DNA of 64,000 bases from Streptomyces avidinii (GTDB taxonomy: Bacteria; Actinomycetota; Actinomycetes; Streptomycetales; Streptomycetaceae): the NCBI RefSeq assembly GCF_014650695.1, contig NZ_BMVL01000004.1, forward strand, positions 172,852-236,851. The letters run 5' to 3'. This document shows, one piece after another, positions 7,641 through 16,966 of the stretch. How positions within the stretch are numbered: position 1 is the first letter of the stretch; each line of letters opens with the position of its first letter. Under the pieces are notes generated by a model. That model had not been told where the DNA came from and made no database searches. It worked only from the letters and a program-made list of their open reading frames with translations. Position numbers and translations under genes: made by a program.

Positions 7641-8765
7641 TTGTCTCTCTCGTCCTTCTCCGCTTTCCCCTCCACCTCGCAGATCTCGCTCCCGCACGCC
7701 CTCGCCCCGTTCGGCTGGGACGACGCATGGGAGGCCGAGTTCGCCCCGTACGCCGAGCAGGGCCTGCTGCCCGGCCGGGTCGTACGCGTCGACCGCGGCC
7801 AGTGCGACCTCATGACCGCGGACGGCATCGTCCGCGCCGACACCGCCTTCGTCACCCCGCACGACCCGCTCCGGGTCATCTGCACCGGGGACTGGGCCGT
7901 CGTCGAGGCGGCGGGCAGCCCGCGCTACGTGAAGGCGTACCTGCCGCGGCGCACCGCCTTCGTGCGGTCCACCTCCTCGCAGCGGTCCGAGGGGCAGATC
8001 CTCGCCGCCAACGTCGACCACGCCATCATCGCCGTCTCCCTCGCCGTCGAACTGGACCTGGGGCGCATCGAGCGCTTCCTCGCCCTGGCCTGGGAATCGG
8101 GGGCGCAGCCGCTCGTCGTCCTCACCAAGGCGGACCTGGTCCCCGACCGGGCGACCCTCGGACACCTCGTCCAGGACGTGGAGGCCACCGCGCCGGGCGT
8201 CCAGGTCCTGACCGTCTCCTCCGTCACGGGCGAGGGTACGGACGTCCTCGCCGCGATCGTCGGCGACGGCACCAGCGTGCTGCTGGGCATCTCGGGCGCC
8301 GGCAAGTCCACCCTGGCCAACGCACTGCTCGGGGCCGAGGTCATGGAGGTCCAGGAGGCGCGCGAGGTCGACGGCAAGGGCCGTCACACGACCACCACGC
8401 GCAATCTGCTCGCCCTGCCGGGCGGCGGCGTCCTCATCGACACGCCCGGACTGCGCGGCGTCGGGCTGTGGGACGCCGAGACCGGTGTCGGCCAGGTCTT
8501 CTCGGAGATCGAGGAGTACGCGGAGCGCTGCCGCTTCCACGACTGCGCCCACGAGGCGGAGCCGGGGTGCGCGGTGCTGGCCGCGCTGGAATCCGGCGAG
8601 CTCGCGGAGCGCCGCCTGGAGAGCTACCGCAAGCTGCTGCGGGAGAACCAGCGCATCGTCGCCAAGACGGACGCCCGGCTGCGGTCGGAGATCCGCCGTG
8701 ACTGGCGCCTGAAGTCGGCGGAGGGCCGCGCCAACTATGCCGCGAAGCGGACCGGCCGGGCCTGA
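7641..8765 (+). CDS. rsgA: Ribosome small subunit-dependent GTPase A
   Basis: 374 residues. RsgA is a circularly permuted GTPase that helps mature the 30S subunit. The OB-fold comes first (GRVVRVDRGQCDLMTADGIV). The G motifs follow in permuted order: G4 LVVLTKADL, G5 TVSSVTGEG, G1 LLGISGAGKSTLANALLG, G2 GKGRHTTTTRNL and G3 DTPGLRGVG. The C-terminal zinc site is CRFHDCAHEAEPGC. TTG at 7641 was chosen because GAAGGG lies 6 nt upstream and the family N-terminus begins just after (SLPHALAPFGWDDAWEAEF); the longer frame from 7509 has no support. A strong hairpin follows the gene. Confidence 0.9.
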   Translation: MSLSSFSAFPSTSQISLPHALAPFGWDDAWEAEFAPYAEQGLLPGRVVRVDRGQCDLMTADGIVRADTAFVTPHDPLRVICTGDWAVVEAAGSPRYVKAYLPRRTAFVRSTSSQRSEGQILAANVDHAIIAVSLAVELDLGRIERFLALAWESGAQPLVVLTKADLVPDRATLGHLVQDVEATAPGVQVLTVSSVTGEGTDVLAAIVGDGTSVLLGISGAGKSTLANALLGAEVMEVQEAREVDGKGRHTTTTRNLLALPGGGVLIDTPGLRGVGLWDAETGVGQVFSEIEEYAERCRFHDCAHEAEPGCAVLAALESGELAERRLESYRKLLRENQRIVAKTDARLRSEIRRDWRLKSAEGRANYAAKRTGRA

Positions 8766-8775
8766 GGCACGTGAC

Positions 8776-8817
8776 GTCCGTGGGCGGGGCGGACTCGCCG
8801 CCGCCCCGCCCACGGAC
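8776..8817. terminator. Bidirectional terminator hairpin after rsgA
   Basis: A perfect 17-bp GC stem (8776-8792 with 8801-8817) and an 8-nt loop lie between the convergent ends of rsgA and the gene at 8821. It has no U tract, as is common in Streptomyces. Confidence 0.75.
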
Positions 8818-8820
8818 GCG

Positions 8821-9270
8821 TCAGCCGGGCTGCCGCAAGGCCTGTTGCGCGGTGCAGGTGATCCGGCGGACCGACGACAGGGCGTACCCGGCCGTCACGT
8901 ACCCCGCGATGACCGACAGGGGGCCGAGCGCGGCCAGGCCCAGCAGGGCGGACGACATCAACGGGTCGCCGGGCTGCTGCCGAGGGGCAGCGGGCGCCGG
9001 GGGCGCAGCGGGCGCCGGGGGCGCAGCGGGCGCCGCGGGCGCAAGGACGACCGGGGTCCCCGCCTGCACTTCGAAGACCGGGTCATTGCCCCTGTCCACG
9101 GCCTGCACCGCGAGCAGGTGGACCACGGCCAGCAGCACCGTCCCGGCCATCATGAACACCCCGCCGTACAGGCAGGTGAGACGTAGGCGGCTCACGGAAC
9201 GCCGCTGCGGCCAAGGCCGCTCACCGGCCACGGCATCAACGACCACACGGCCCCCGACTCGGACAGGCAC
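8821..9270 (-). CDS. Two-pass membrane protein resembling the sensor part of a histidine kinase
   Basis: 149 residues. A first membrane span (RLTCLYGGVFMMAGTVLLAVVHLL) is followed by an extracytoplasmic loop containing an Ala/Pro repeat, then a second span (SSALLGLAALGPLSVIAGYVTAGYAL). The last residues, SSVRRITCTAQQALRQPG, look like the start of a HAMP linker, after which the gene stops. The layout matches the input region of a sensor kinase with the HAMP, dimerisation and ATPase domains missing. It could be a decayed kinase or an independent membrane protein. The GTG at 9270 was chosen because AAGGGGGG lies about 8 nt upstream. The Ala/Pro part is coded by a short tandem GC repeat near 8985-9045. 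Confidence 0.55.
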   Translation of the reverse strand: MPVRVGGRVVVDAVAGERPWPQRRSVSRLRLTCLYGGVFMMAGTVLLAVVHLLAVQAVDRGNDPVFEVQAGTPVVLAPAAPAAPPAPAAPPAPAAPRQQPGDPLMSSALLGLAALGPLSVIAGYVTAGYALSSVRRITCTAQQALRQPG

Positions 9271-9407
9271 CTGTACTTCCCCCCTTGCGACGTGACAGGC
9301 CATCACTCCCCAACTGTCGCTGTTGCTCCCCTAAGCAGAGCGTCAGTACGGCGGCGGTGGGAGCCGGTGAGTGCCGGCCGGCCCAGGCCGGCCCGGGTCG
9401 GCTCCGG

Positions 9408-9779
9408 TCAGAGCCCCCACACATGGACGCGCTCCGGGTGGATCCGGATCACCTCCGGACTGAAGTGGGGACCCAGCTCGTGCGGGCCCGTCTCCAGCGT
9501 GGCGCGGCCGCGGATCTCGATGCCGCGCACCTTCCACGGCCGGGTGCTCACCAGGTCGTCCACGACCAGGGACAGCCGCGGGTTCCCCTGCAGGTTGCGC
9601 CACTTCTTCGTCGTGCCCATCGCCAGCCCGCCCACCAGGATCGTGCCGTCCCCCTGCGGGAAGAACCCCACCGGGTTCGCCTGCGGCTGACCGGCCGCGT
9701 CCACCGTGGCCAGCCGGCCCAGATGCCGGGAGCGCAGGTACGCCAGCTCCGCCTCGCCGAAACCCTCGAATTCCCTCAT
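9408..9779 (-). CDS. PPOX class F420-dependent oxidoreductase
   Basis: 123 residues in the pyridoxamine 5'-phosphate oxidase-like split barrel. Typical segments are FEGFGEAELAYLRSRHLGRLATVDAAGQPQANPVGF, MGTTKKWRNLQGNPRLSLVVDDL, KVRGIEIRGRATLE and the C-terminal RIHPERVHVWGL. Family members in actinomycetes bind F420 or flavin. The ATG at 9779 was preferred over an ATG 12 codons upstream because the family begins with MREFEGF and a weak -10-like box (CAGGCT) sits 7 nt before it. Confidence 0.85.
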   Translation of the reverse strand: MREFEGFGEAELAYLRSRHLGRLATVDAAGQPQANPVGFFPQGDGTILVGGLAMGTTKKWRNLQGNPRLSLVVDDLVSTRPWKVRGIEIRGRATLETGPHELGPHFSPEVIRIHPERVHVWGL

Positions 9780-9861
9780 ATCGGTGAGCCTGGCAGCCCT
9801 CGCACCGCGCCGCATCGGGCCGCAGCCCTACGCCGGGGGGCGTACGCCGCCGCTGCGACGG

Positions 9862-10344
9862 CTACTGCGCCGCCACCGCCCCCACCCACGCCCCGACCAC
9901 CAGCAGGCACGCGAACAGCTCCACCAGCACGCTCGTCCCCACCGAACGCATCACCGCCCGCACCGAGGCCCGGGCCTCGCCGTGCGTCCCCAGGCGGCGC
10001 CGCTCGCACAGGTAGATGCCGCCCACGAAGCCCGGTACCGCCCCCACCACCGGGACCAGGACGAAGCCCAGCACCGCGCCGGCCCCCGCGAACACCGCCG
10101 TCCGGGGGGTGACGCCCAGCCCCCGCACCCGCCGGGGCGGCAGCAGCCACTTCACCACCTGGACCACCAGCAGCAGGGCCGTCGCCGCGACCAGCAGGGA
10201 CCAGGAGAGCGTCGAGCGCACGTGCAGCGCCCACCACAGCAGCCCCGCCCACACCAGCCACGTGCCCGGCACGCCCGGGATCAGTACTCCGACCACCCCG
10301 AGCAGCAGCACCAGACCCACCAGGAGCAGCTGAGGCAGATCCAT
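9862..10344 (-). CDS. DUF456 domain-containing membrane protein
   Basis: 160 residues, nearly all membrane-embedded. The DUF456 signature shows in LLLGVVGVLIPGVPGTWLVWAGLLWWAL near the N-terminus, in FAGAGAVLGFVLVPVVGAVPGFVGGIYLCE in the middle and in the final span VLVELFACLLVVGAWVGAVAA. The function of the family is unknown. It is probably a single gene lying between the F420 oxidoreductase and the LuxR/TrmB-type regulator on the same strand. Confidence 0.85.
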   Translation of the reverse strand: MDLPQLLLVGLVLLLGVVGVLIPGVPGTWLVWAGLLWWALHVRSTLSWSLLVAATALLLVVQVVKWLLPPRRVRGLGVTPRTAVFAGAGAVLGFVLVPVVGAVPGFVGGIYLCERRRLGTHGEARASVRAVMRSVGTSVLVELFACLLVVGAWVGAVAAQ

Positions 10345-10368
10345 CTGCTCAGCGTGACCGACCAGGGG

Positions 10369-11391
10369 CTATCGGGCCACCCAGCCCCGCTCGAACGCGT
10401 GCCAGCCCAGCTGCAGCCGGGTCGTCACCCCGGAGAGCTCCATCAGGCCCTTGACCCGCCGCTGCACCGTCCGCAGCCCCAGCTCCAGGTGCTTGGCCAC
10501 GCTCGCGTCCGTCATGCCCGCCAGGAGCAGCGAGAGGATCTCCAGATCCGTGGCGTCGGGACTGCCCCCGGACTCCTCCGCCGAACCGGCCGGCCCCAGC
10601 CGCAGCGGCAGCGACTCCCGCCACACCGCCTCGAACAGGCCGGTCAGCGATTCCAGCAGCCCCGACGCGTGCACCACCAGGGCCGCCGGCTCCGCCCCGC
10701 GGGCCGTCAGCGGGACCATGGCCAGCGTCCGGTCCGCGATCACCAGCTTCGTCGGGACCCGGTCCGTCACCCGGACCTGCTCGCCCCGGGCCAGCGCCGC
10801 CGACGCCTCCCGGATCCCGCTGGGCAGGCTCAGCACCTCCCGCTCGATGACCACCCGGTAGTCCACCCCGCGCCCGGAGGCCCGGTCCTCCGCGTCGTTG
10901 TCCGTCCCCGTCACCACCTGGGGCCGTCCGGTGACCAGCGCGCAGACCTCCTTCTCCGCGCCCAGCTGGATCTGGTGGAAGCGGTGCGCCACCGCGCTCG
11001 CGCCCTGCACCACCTCGACCAGGTCGTGCACCGCGGGCTCGGTCGCCTCCGCCCGGTACTCCTCGGCCAGGAGCGCCGCCGCCAGCTCGGCCTGCTCCAG
11101 CTCGTGCCGCTGCTGGGTCAGCAGGGCCCCGAGGGCCACCCCCGGCGGGGCCGCCACCCAGCGCCCGGGCCGGGCCGATGACTGCGCCGCCAGCCCGTGC
11201 CGCTCCAGGTGGCGCAGGGCCCGTTCGGTGTGCGGAACCGGCAGGGTCAGCCGGTGCGCCAGGTCGGGTACCTCCGCCGCCCCCAGCGCGACCAGCGCGC
11301 GGTACGCCGACTCCTGCCCCTCGTCCAGCCCTATCGCACCCAGCAACCCGTCCACCCACCTTTCGACACGCGCCTGGCGGGAAGCGGCCAC
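10369..11391 (-). CDS. TrmB/LuxR-type transcriptional regulator
   Basis: 340 residues. The N-terminal TrmB-like winged helix (YRALVALGAAEVPDLAHRLTLPVPHTERALRHLERHGLA) is followed by a variable sensor region. The C-terminal LuxR-type helix-turn-helix (DLEILSLLLAGMTDASVAKHLELGLRTVQRRVKGLMELSGV) ends the protein. Proteins of this design are common in Streptomyces. It lies divergent from the large S8 protease across about 150 bp, so it may regulate that gene; this is inference. The GTG at 11391 has no clear ribosome binding site and the true start may be the GTG 12 codons further in. Confidence 0.8.
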   Translation of the reverse strand: MAASRQARVERWVDGLLGAIGLDEGQESAYRALVALGAAEVPDLAHRLTLPVPHTERALRHLERHGLAAQSSARPGRWVAAPPGVALGALLTQQRHELEQAELAAALLAEEYRAEATEPAVHDLVEVVQGASAVAHRFHQIQLGAEKEVCALVTGRPQVVTGTDNDAEDRASGRGVDYRVVIEREVLSLPSGIREASAALARGEQVRVTDRVPTKLVIADRTLAMVPLTARGAEPAALVVHASGLLESLTGLFEAVWRESLPLRLGPAGSAEESGGSPDATDLEILSLLLAGMTDASVAKHLELGLRTVQRRVKGLMELSGVTTRLQLGWHAFERGWVAR

Positions 11392-11544
11392 GGCGCAAAC
11401 CCGCCGCGGACATCATCGCCGCACCCCCCGCCACTCTGCCAAGGTGACGCCACCGCAGCACCAACATCCGCTGGCCAGAAGCCATTTACGCGGCGCTTTC
11501 GCCGTGCAATGCAGTAGTTGGCCGGAATTCACCTGGGGAGAGCG

Positions 11545-14500
11545 ATGCGTCCGATATCGCGCACGGCGCTCGGGGCGGCCACCGCGGCCGTCCTGGCCGT
11601 CACCGCCGTCGGCCCGTCCACGGCACAGCCCGCCGACGGAGCGCCCGGAGCGGGAAGGAGACCACTCGTGGGCAGCGAGGCGGCCGGAAAGCAGCCCACC
11701 GCCCCCGTCACGGTGACCCTGGTCACCGGAGACCGGATCCTGGTGTCCACCGACGCCGCCGGCCGCACCGCCGCCACCGCGATGCCGCGCGCGGACGGTT
11801 CACAGCCGCTCGTGCAGACCCGGCAGTCGGGCAAGGACCTCTACGTCCACCCCGAAGGCGCCGTCAAGGCGCTCGCCGCCGGCAAGGTCGACCCCGAGCT
11901 CTTCAACGTCACCGGCCTCGTCCGGCAGGGCTACGACGACGCGCACACCAAGAAGCTGCCGCTCATCGCGGTGTACGACGGTTCCGTGAACGTGGCGCGC
12001 AGCGCCCCGCCCGCCCCGCGCGGCGCCGACCGCTCGCTCGTCCTCGGCTCCATCGGCGCCGTCGCGCTCGCCGCCGACAAGGAGCAGGCCGCCGCCTTCT
12101 GGTCCGACGTCACCGGTACGGACGCCCGCGCGCGCTCCGTCTCGGGCGGGCTCAAGAAGCTCTGGCTGGACGGCAAGGTCCGGGCGAACCTGGAGCGCTC
12201 CACGAAACAGGTGGCCGCCACCGCCGCCTGGGCCGCCGGGTACGACGGCAAGGGCACCAAGGTCGCCGTCCTCGACACCGGCACGGACCTGGACCACCCC
12301 GACCTGAAGGGGCGGGTCTCGGCGTCGAAGAACTTCACCGACTCCGACACCGACGCCGACCGGCAGGGCCACGGCACCCACACCATCTCCACCGTCGGCG
12401 GCTCCGGCGCCGAGAGCGGCGGCGCGAAGAAGGGGGTCGCCCCCGGCGCCGAACTGCTCAGCGGCAAGGTCCTCAACGACGGGGGCTACGGCCTGGATTC
12501 GTGGATCATCGCGGGCATGGAATGGGCCGTCGAGGCCAAGGTCGACGTCGTCTCCATGAGCCTCGGCGATCCCTCCCGGACCGCCTGCGACGACCCGCTC
12601 GCCACGGCCGCCGAACGGCTCTCCCAGCAGGGCCCGCTGTTCGTCATCGCCGCCGGCAACTCCGGCCCCGGCAACAACACGCTCTCCTCGCCCGGTTGCG
12701 CCGCCTCCGTGCTGACCGTCGGAGCCGTGGACCGCGACGACACCACGGCCACCTTCTCCAGCCGCGGCCCGGCCGGTCTCCAGCACACCCTCAAGCCCGA
12801 GATCGCCGCCCCCGGCGTCGGGATCTCCGCAGCCGCCGCGGGCGGTCGCGGGGTGTACGCCTACCAGTCCATGTCCGGCACCTCGATGGCCACCCCGCAC
12901 GTCGCGGGCGCCGCCGCCATCGTCAAGCAGCGCCACCCCGACTGGACCGGGCAGCAGATCAAGGCCGCCCTCGTCGGATCCGCGAACACCAAGGTCCCCG
13001 GTGACGTACGGGAGACCGGTGGCGGCCGCCTCGACGTGAAGGCCGCGATCGACACCACCGTCACCGGCGCCCCCGCCGTCCAGGGCGGCGCGTACCACTG
13101 GCCGCAGGACCGCAGCGACCGCACCACCGTCGAGGTTCCGTACACCAACGCCGGCACGAGCGCCGTCACGCTGAACCTCGCCGTCGAGAAGGTCACCGGC
13201 AACGACGGATCCACCGTCCGCAGCCAGGTCGCCCGACTCGACCGGCGCACCGTCACCGTCCCGGCCGGGGCCACCGTCAAGGTGCCGCTGGCACTCGACC
13301 CGGCCGCGAAGCTGGAGCGCTCCCAGTACGGGGACGTCACCGGCCGCGTCGTCGCCACCGCGAGCGGCGTGCGCGTCTCCACTCCCTTCTCGCTCTACGT
13401 CGAGCCGGAGACGGTGACCCTGCGCGTCAAGCTCGTCGACCGCGCGGGCCGGCCGGCCGCCGGGCCGTCCTCCCTGGACGTGATCGGCACCGACGACGCC
13501 ACCGGCGAGCGCCGCTTCAACGACGGCTCCGTCGACCAGGTCTACCGGGTGCCCCCGGGCGCCTACTTCCTCGCCGCCTTCGTGGGCACCCCCGACGCGG
13601 GGGAGGGCGCCGAACTGATCGACTCCCTCACCTATCTCGGCCGCCCCCAGGTCGAGGTGAAGAAGGACACCACGATCGTGCTCGACGCCCGCAGGGCCGG
13701 GCGCCTGAACATCGCCGCCGACAGGCCCGTCGAGGCCCGCAACACCACGCTCGGCTTCGCCCGCAGCTGGGGTCGTGATGCATGGCTGCACGCGGGCACG
13801 GCGATGGGCGGCCGGACCATCCGCGGCTTCTACGCCTCCGTCGAAGGCCGCGCCAAGGACGGCGACTTCGAGTTCGGCAGCTACTGGCGGGCGGCCGCGC
13901 CGCAGATCACCGAGCTGAACGCCGTGGGCGGACCGGTCCTGCACCCGCTCACCGCCTCCACCGGCAGCGACAACCTCGACGGAACCGGCAGCGCGCCGCT
14001 CGTCGACGCGGGCTCCGGCACCCCCGAGGAACTCGCCGCGGCGGGCGCCGCCGGCGCGGTCGTCCTGGTGAAGGCGGTCGACGGGGCACTGCACGAGGTC
14101 GCGCAGAACGCGCAGGCCGCCGGCGCCAAGGCGGTGCTCGCCCACCGCGAGGCACCGGGCCGCTGGGTCGCCTTCACCGGTTACGCGGGCGGCGCCCTCC
14201 CCACGATGGCCATCGAAGCCGCCGAGGGGCAGGCGCTCCTGGCCAGGCTGAAGACCGGCAGGGTCACGCTGTCCTGGAAGGCCACGGCGAAGAGCCCGTA
14301 CGCCTACTCCCTCGCCTTCCCCGAGACGGGGGAGGTCAAGGGCAGCCGGACGTACCGCGTGCGCGACCGCGACCTCGGCCAGGTCGAGTCCTCCTACAAC
14401 TCCATGGGTGTGGCCGCCGACTTCATCGACCTGGCCGGCGCCTACCGGCCGATCGGCAGCGCGGTGTACTTCGGCGGGATCGAGACCGTCGCGGCCCCGG

Positions 14501-15318
14501 GCACGCGGACGGACTACTACTCCGCCGGGGACACGGCCTGGGACCAGATGCTCTCCAGCAGCTTCCCCTGGGGCGAGTTCATGGTCGGTGAGCAGCGCAC
14601 CTACACCAAGGGTCAGAAGGTGAAGGTGAGTTGGTACGACGGGATCATCGGGCCGGTCGCGCCGCGCGACCTCTCGGGCAAGGAGACGCTCGCCGCCGAG
14701 CGGCAGGGCAACCTGATCGGCTTCGCCCCCGCCATGTGGGGCGACGGCGGCCACGCCGCGCAGCCGGGCTCCTTCGGTGACATCGGCGGGCTCCAGCTCA
14801 AGCGGGGCGGCGAGGTCATCGGGGACAGCTGGTACCCGTTCGGCGTCTTCGAGGTCCCGGCCGAGGAGGGCCGCTACGAACTGACCCAGAGCATCGAGAA
14901 GATCGGCCCGCCCGCCCGGGTCTGGCAGCGGTCCACCTCCGTTCTGACGACCTGGGGCTTCACCTCGAAGCTGGACGCGTCGGCGTACTCGCAGGGGCTG
15001 CCGCTCCTCTTCCCGCGGTACGCGGCCCCGCTCGACGGGATGAAGACCGTGGAGGCGGCGAACGGCCAGAGCATCGGGCTGGGCGTCACCGGGCACGCGG
15101 GCTACACCCCGGGTGCGCTGAAGTCGGCGAAGCTGTCGTACTCCTACGACGGTGAGAACTGGACGCAGGCGAAGGTCGGTGAACGGGGCGGCCGCTGGAC
15201 CGCGGTCGTGGACCACGCCGGCGCCTCCGGCAGGCCGGTGTCCCTGAAGGTCGAACTGACCGACGCGAAGGGCGCCACGGTCAGCCAGACGGTCGTACGG
15301 GCATACGGCGTGCGCTGA
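11545..15318 (+). CDS. Secreted S8 family serine peptidase (subtilisin-like), 1257 aa
   Basis: A large extracellular protease. The signal peptide is at residues 1-30 (MRPISRTALGAATAAVLAV). A prodomain of about 190 residues precedes the catalytic domain. The triad is visible: Asp244 in VAVLDTGTDLDHPDL, His276 in RQGHGTHTIS and Ser447 in SMSGTSMATPHVAGAA, with oxyanion Asn372 in VIAAGNSGPG. A long beta-rich C-terminal extension includes a PA-like segment (GAVVLVKAVDGALHEVAQNAQAAGAKAVLAHRE). The ATG at 11545 follows GGGGAG at 4 nt. It is about 150 bp from the divergent LuxR/TrmB-type regulator and is followed by a strong terminator, so it is monocistronic. Confidence 0.92.
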   Translation: MRPISRTALGAATAAVLAVTAVGPSTAQPADGAPGAGRRPLVGSEAAGKQPTAPVTVTLVTGDRILVSTDAAGRTAATAMPRADGSQPLVQTRQSGKDLYVHPEGAVKALAAGKVDPELFNVTGLVRQGYDDAHTKKLPLIAVYDGSVNVARSAPPAPRGADRSLVLGSIGAVALAADKEQAAAFWSDVTGTDARARSVSGGLKKLWLDGKVRANLERSTKQVAATAAWAAGYDGKGTKVAVLDTGTDLDHPDLKGRVSASKNFTDSDTDADRQGHGTHTISTVGGSGAESGGAKKGVAPGAELLSGKVLNDGGYGLDSWIIAGMEWAVEAKVDVVSMSLGDPSRTACDDPLATAAERLSQQGPLFVIAAGNSGPGNNTLSSPGCAASVLTVGAVDRDDTTATFSSRGPAGLQHTLKPEIAAPGVGISAAAAGGRGVYAYQSMSGTSMATPHVAGAAAIVKQRHPDWTGQQIKAALVGSANTKVPGDVRETGGGRLDVKAAIDTTVTGAPAVQGGAYHWPQDRSDRTTVEVPYTNAGTSAVTLNLAVEKVTGNDGSTVRSQVARLDRRTVTVPAGATVKVPLALDPAAKLERSQYGDVTGRVVATASGVRVSTPFSLYVEPETVTLRVKLVDRAGRPAAGPSSLDVIGTDDATGERRFNDGSVDQVYRVPPGAYFLAAFVGTPDAGEGAELIDSLTYLGRPQVEVKKDTTIVLDARRAGRLNIAADRPVEARNTTLGFARSWGRDAWLHAGTAMGGRTIRGFYASVEGRAKDGDFEFGSYWRAAAPQITELNAVGGPVLHPLTASTGSDNLDGTGSAPLVDAGSGTPEELAAAGAAGAVVLVKAVDGALHEVAQNAQAAGAKAVLAHREAPGRWVAFTGYAGGALPTMAIEAAEGQALLARLKTGRVTLSWKATAKSPYAYSLAFPETGEVKGSRTYRVRDRDLGQVESSYNSMGVAADFIDLAGAYRPIGSAVYFGGIETVAAPGTRTDYYSAGDTAWDQMLSSSFPWGEFMVGEQRTYTKGQKVKVSWYDGIIGPVAPRDLSGKETLAAERQGNLIGFAPAMWGDGGHAAQPGSFGDIGGLQLKRGGEVIGDSWYPFGVFEVPAEEGRYELTQSIEKIGPPARVWQRSTSVLTTWGFTSKLDASAYSQGLPLLFPRYAAPLDGMKTVEAANGQSIGLGVTGHAGYTPGALKSAKLSYSYDGENWTQAKVGERGGRWTAVVDHAGASGRPVSLKVELTDAKGATVSQTVVRAYGVR

Positions 15319-15339
15319 CCCGTACGGGTATCGCGCGAG

Positions 15340-15373
15340 GGGTCCACCGGACGGCGGTCCGGTGGACCCTTTT
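15340..15373 (+). terminator. Rho-independent terminator of the S8 protease gene
   Basis: A perfect 13-bp stem GGGTCCACCGGAC / GTCCGGTGGACCC with loop GGCG, followed by TTTT. Confidence 0.85.
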
Positions 15374-15420
15374 CCCGCATTCGGCGTTTTCCACCCCCGT
15401 GGGGGGCCAAGAATGGAGCC

Positions 15421-16866
15421 ATGAGTCAGCAGGGCGCGGACGACTGGTGGCAGAAGCTCTACGAGGGCCCGGACGCGGGAGCGGAACCCGACCCGGGGGA
15501 CACCCTGGACAACCGGTTCCGCTCGGCGGCGGGCGTGACGACGGAACCGGCACCGAACCGGGGCCAGACCCTGGGCCACGGCCCGGGCCAGGGTGCGGGG
15601 CAGGGCTCGGGGCCGGATCCGGGCCCCCCGGAGCCCCAGCGCCCCCCGGAGCCCGCGCGCCCCCCGGAGCCCCAGCGCGCCCCGGAGCCGCTGGTGCCCG
15701 GCCCCCGGCAGGGGGACGCGGAACCGGGGCCCGCCCCGGCCCCCGCCCCGACACGGACCCCGGCCCTGCCCACCCTGCCGCCGCCGCGGGATCCCCGGGC
15801 GGGCGACGCCACCGGGTACGCGCTCGGGGGTGTGGCCGTGCCCCCGGTCCCGGTGCAGGAGCCCGAGCTGCCGGTCCGGCGACCGGAGTCGCCGCGCACG
15901 GAACCCCGGTTCGATCCGCGGCCGGTAGCGGCGCCGGAGGCCGCACCGGATCCGGGTCCCGAGGAGGCACCGGCTCCCGGGTGCGCAACGGTGGCGGCCG
16001 GACCCGCGGCCGCCCGGCCCGAGGTGTCCCACCTCGGCGACCGCGCCCCCACCTACGCTCCGGAGCCGGGAGCCCTCCCGCCCGCCGACCCGGCCGCCCT
16101 CGAAGGGCTGACCCCGGACACCGTTCTGGAGGGCGCCCGCTACGGCACCTACACCCTGCGCGCCGCCTCCCTGCGCGGGGACTCCGCCCGCTACCGCGGC
16201 GAGGCCCGCCGCGATTTCCTGCTCACCGCCCGGTTCGGCAGCGGCGACGACGCGCTGGTCCTGGTCGCCCTCGCCGGCGGGGACCGGGCCGCCCCCGGGG
16301 CAGCCGAAGCCGCCGCCGACCTGTGCCGCACCGTCGCGTCCGCCGTCGGGCGGAGCCAGGACCGGCTGGCCGAGGACATCCGGGCAGGGCGCCGCGACGC
16401 GCTGCGTTCCGGTCTCCAGCGCCTCACCGACCGGGGCTACGGGCGGCTCCGGGCCCGCGCCGCCGAGCTGGGGCTCGCGGAGACCGCGTACACCGCGGGA
16501 CTGCGCGGGCTGCTGCTCCCGGTGGACCCGCAGTGCCGCACCCGGGTGAGCTTCGGCGCCGGCGCGGGCGGGCTCTTCCGGCTCCGCTCGGGCGAGTGGC
16601 AGGACCTGGAGCCCGACGGGCAGCCCGAGGACACCGAGGGAGGTTTCCGCTTCCGCGCGTCCGTGGCCCGGCCGGGGGACACCCTGCTGCTGTGCTCCGG
16701 GGGGCTGGCGGAGCCGATGCGGGAGGAGGCCGCCCTCTCGGCGGAGCTCGCCGCGCGCTGGTCCGAGCAGGAGCCGCCGGGTCTCGCGGCCTTCCTCGCG
16801 GACACCCAGCTCCGCCTCAAGGGGTACGCCGACGACCGCACGGCCGCTGCGGTCTGGGAGGCGTAA
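15421..16866 (+). CDS. PP2C-like protein phosphatase domain protein with Pro-rich N-terminus
   Basis: 481 residues. Residues 1-200 are low-complexity Pro/Gly/Glu/Ala sequence with repeats such as PEPQRPPEPARPPEPQRAPE. The C-terminal 260 residues look like a PP2C fold: RGDSARYRGEARRDFLLTARFGSGDDALVLVALAGGD, RVSFGAGAGGLFRLRSGEWQDLE and DTLLLCSGGLAEPM. The usual metal-binding Asp motifs are weak, so activity is uncertain. ATG with GGAG 3 nt upstream. The neighbours suggest no specific pathway. Confidence 0.7.
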   Translation: MSQQGADDWWQKLYEGPDAGAEPDPGDTLDNRFRSAAGVTTEPAPNRGQTLGHGPGQGAGQGSGPDPGPPEPQRPPEPARPPEPQRAPEPLVPGPRQGDAEPGPAPAPAPTRTPALPTLPPPRDPRAGDATGYALGGVAVPPVPVQEPELPVRRPESPRTEPRFDPRPVAAPEAAPDPGPEEAPAPGCATVAAGPAAARPEVSHLGDRAPTYAPEPGALPPADPAALEGLTPDTVLEGARYGTYTLRAASLRGDSARYRGEARRDFLLTARFGSGDDALVLVALAGGDRAAPGAAEAAADLCRTVASAVGRSQDRLAEDIRAGRRDALRSGLQRLTDRGYGRLRARAAELGLAETAYTAGLRGLLLPVDPQCRTRVSFGAGAGGLFRLRSGEWQDLEPDGQPEDTEGGFRFRASVARPGDTLLLCSGGLAEPMREEAALSAELAARWSEQEPPGLAAFLADTQLRLKGYADDRTAAAVWEA

Positions 16867-16904
16867 CCGGCGCACCCGTGGCTGGATGGGAGGCACACGC
16901 GGCA

Positions 16905-16951
16905 GAGCCGGAGCCGGACCGGAGCCGGACCGGGGCCGGACCCGAGACCGG
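16905..16951. repeat. Short tandem repeat GAGCCGGACCG before the poxB-like gene
   Basis: Three to four imperfect copies of an 11-bp unit lie in the 100 bp upstream of the poxB-like gene. Confidence 0.6.
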
Positions 16952-16966
16952 GAAGGGTGCCTCCTC

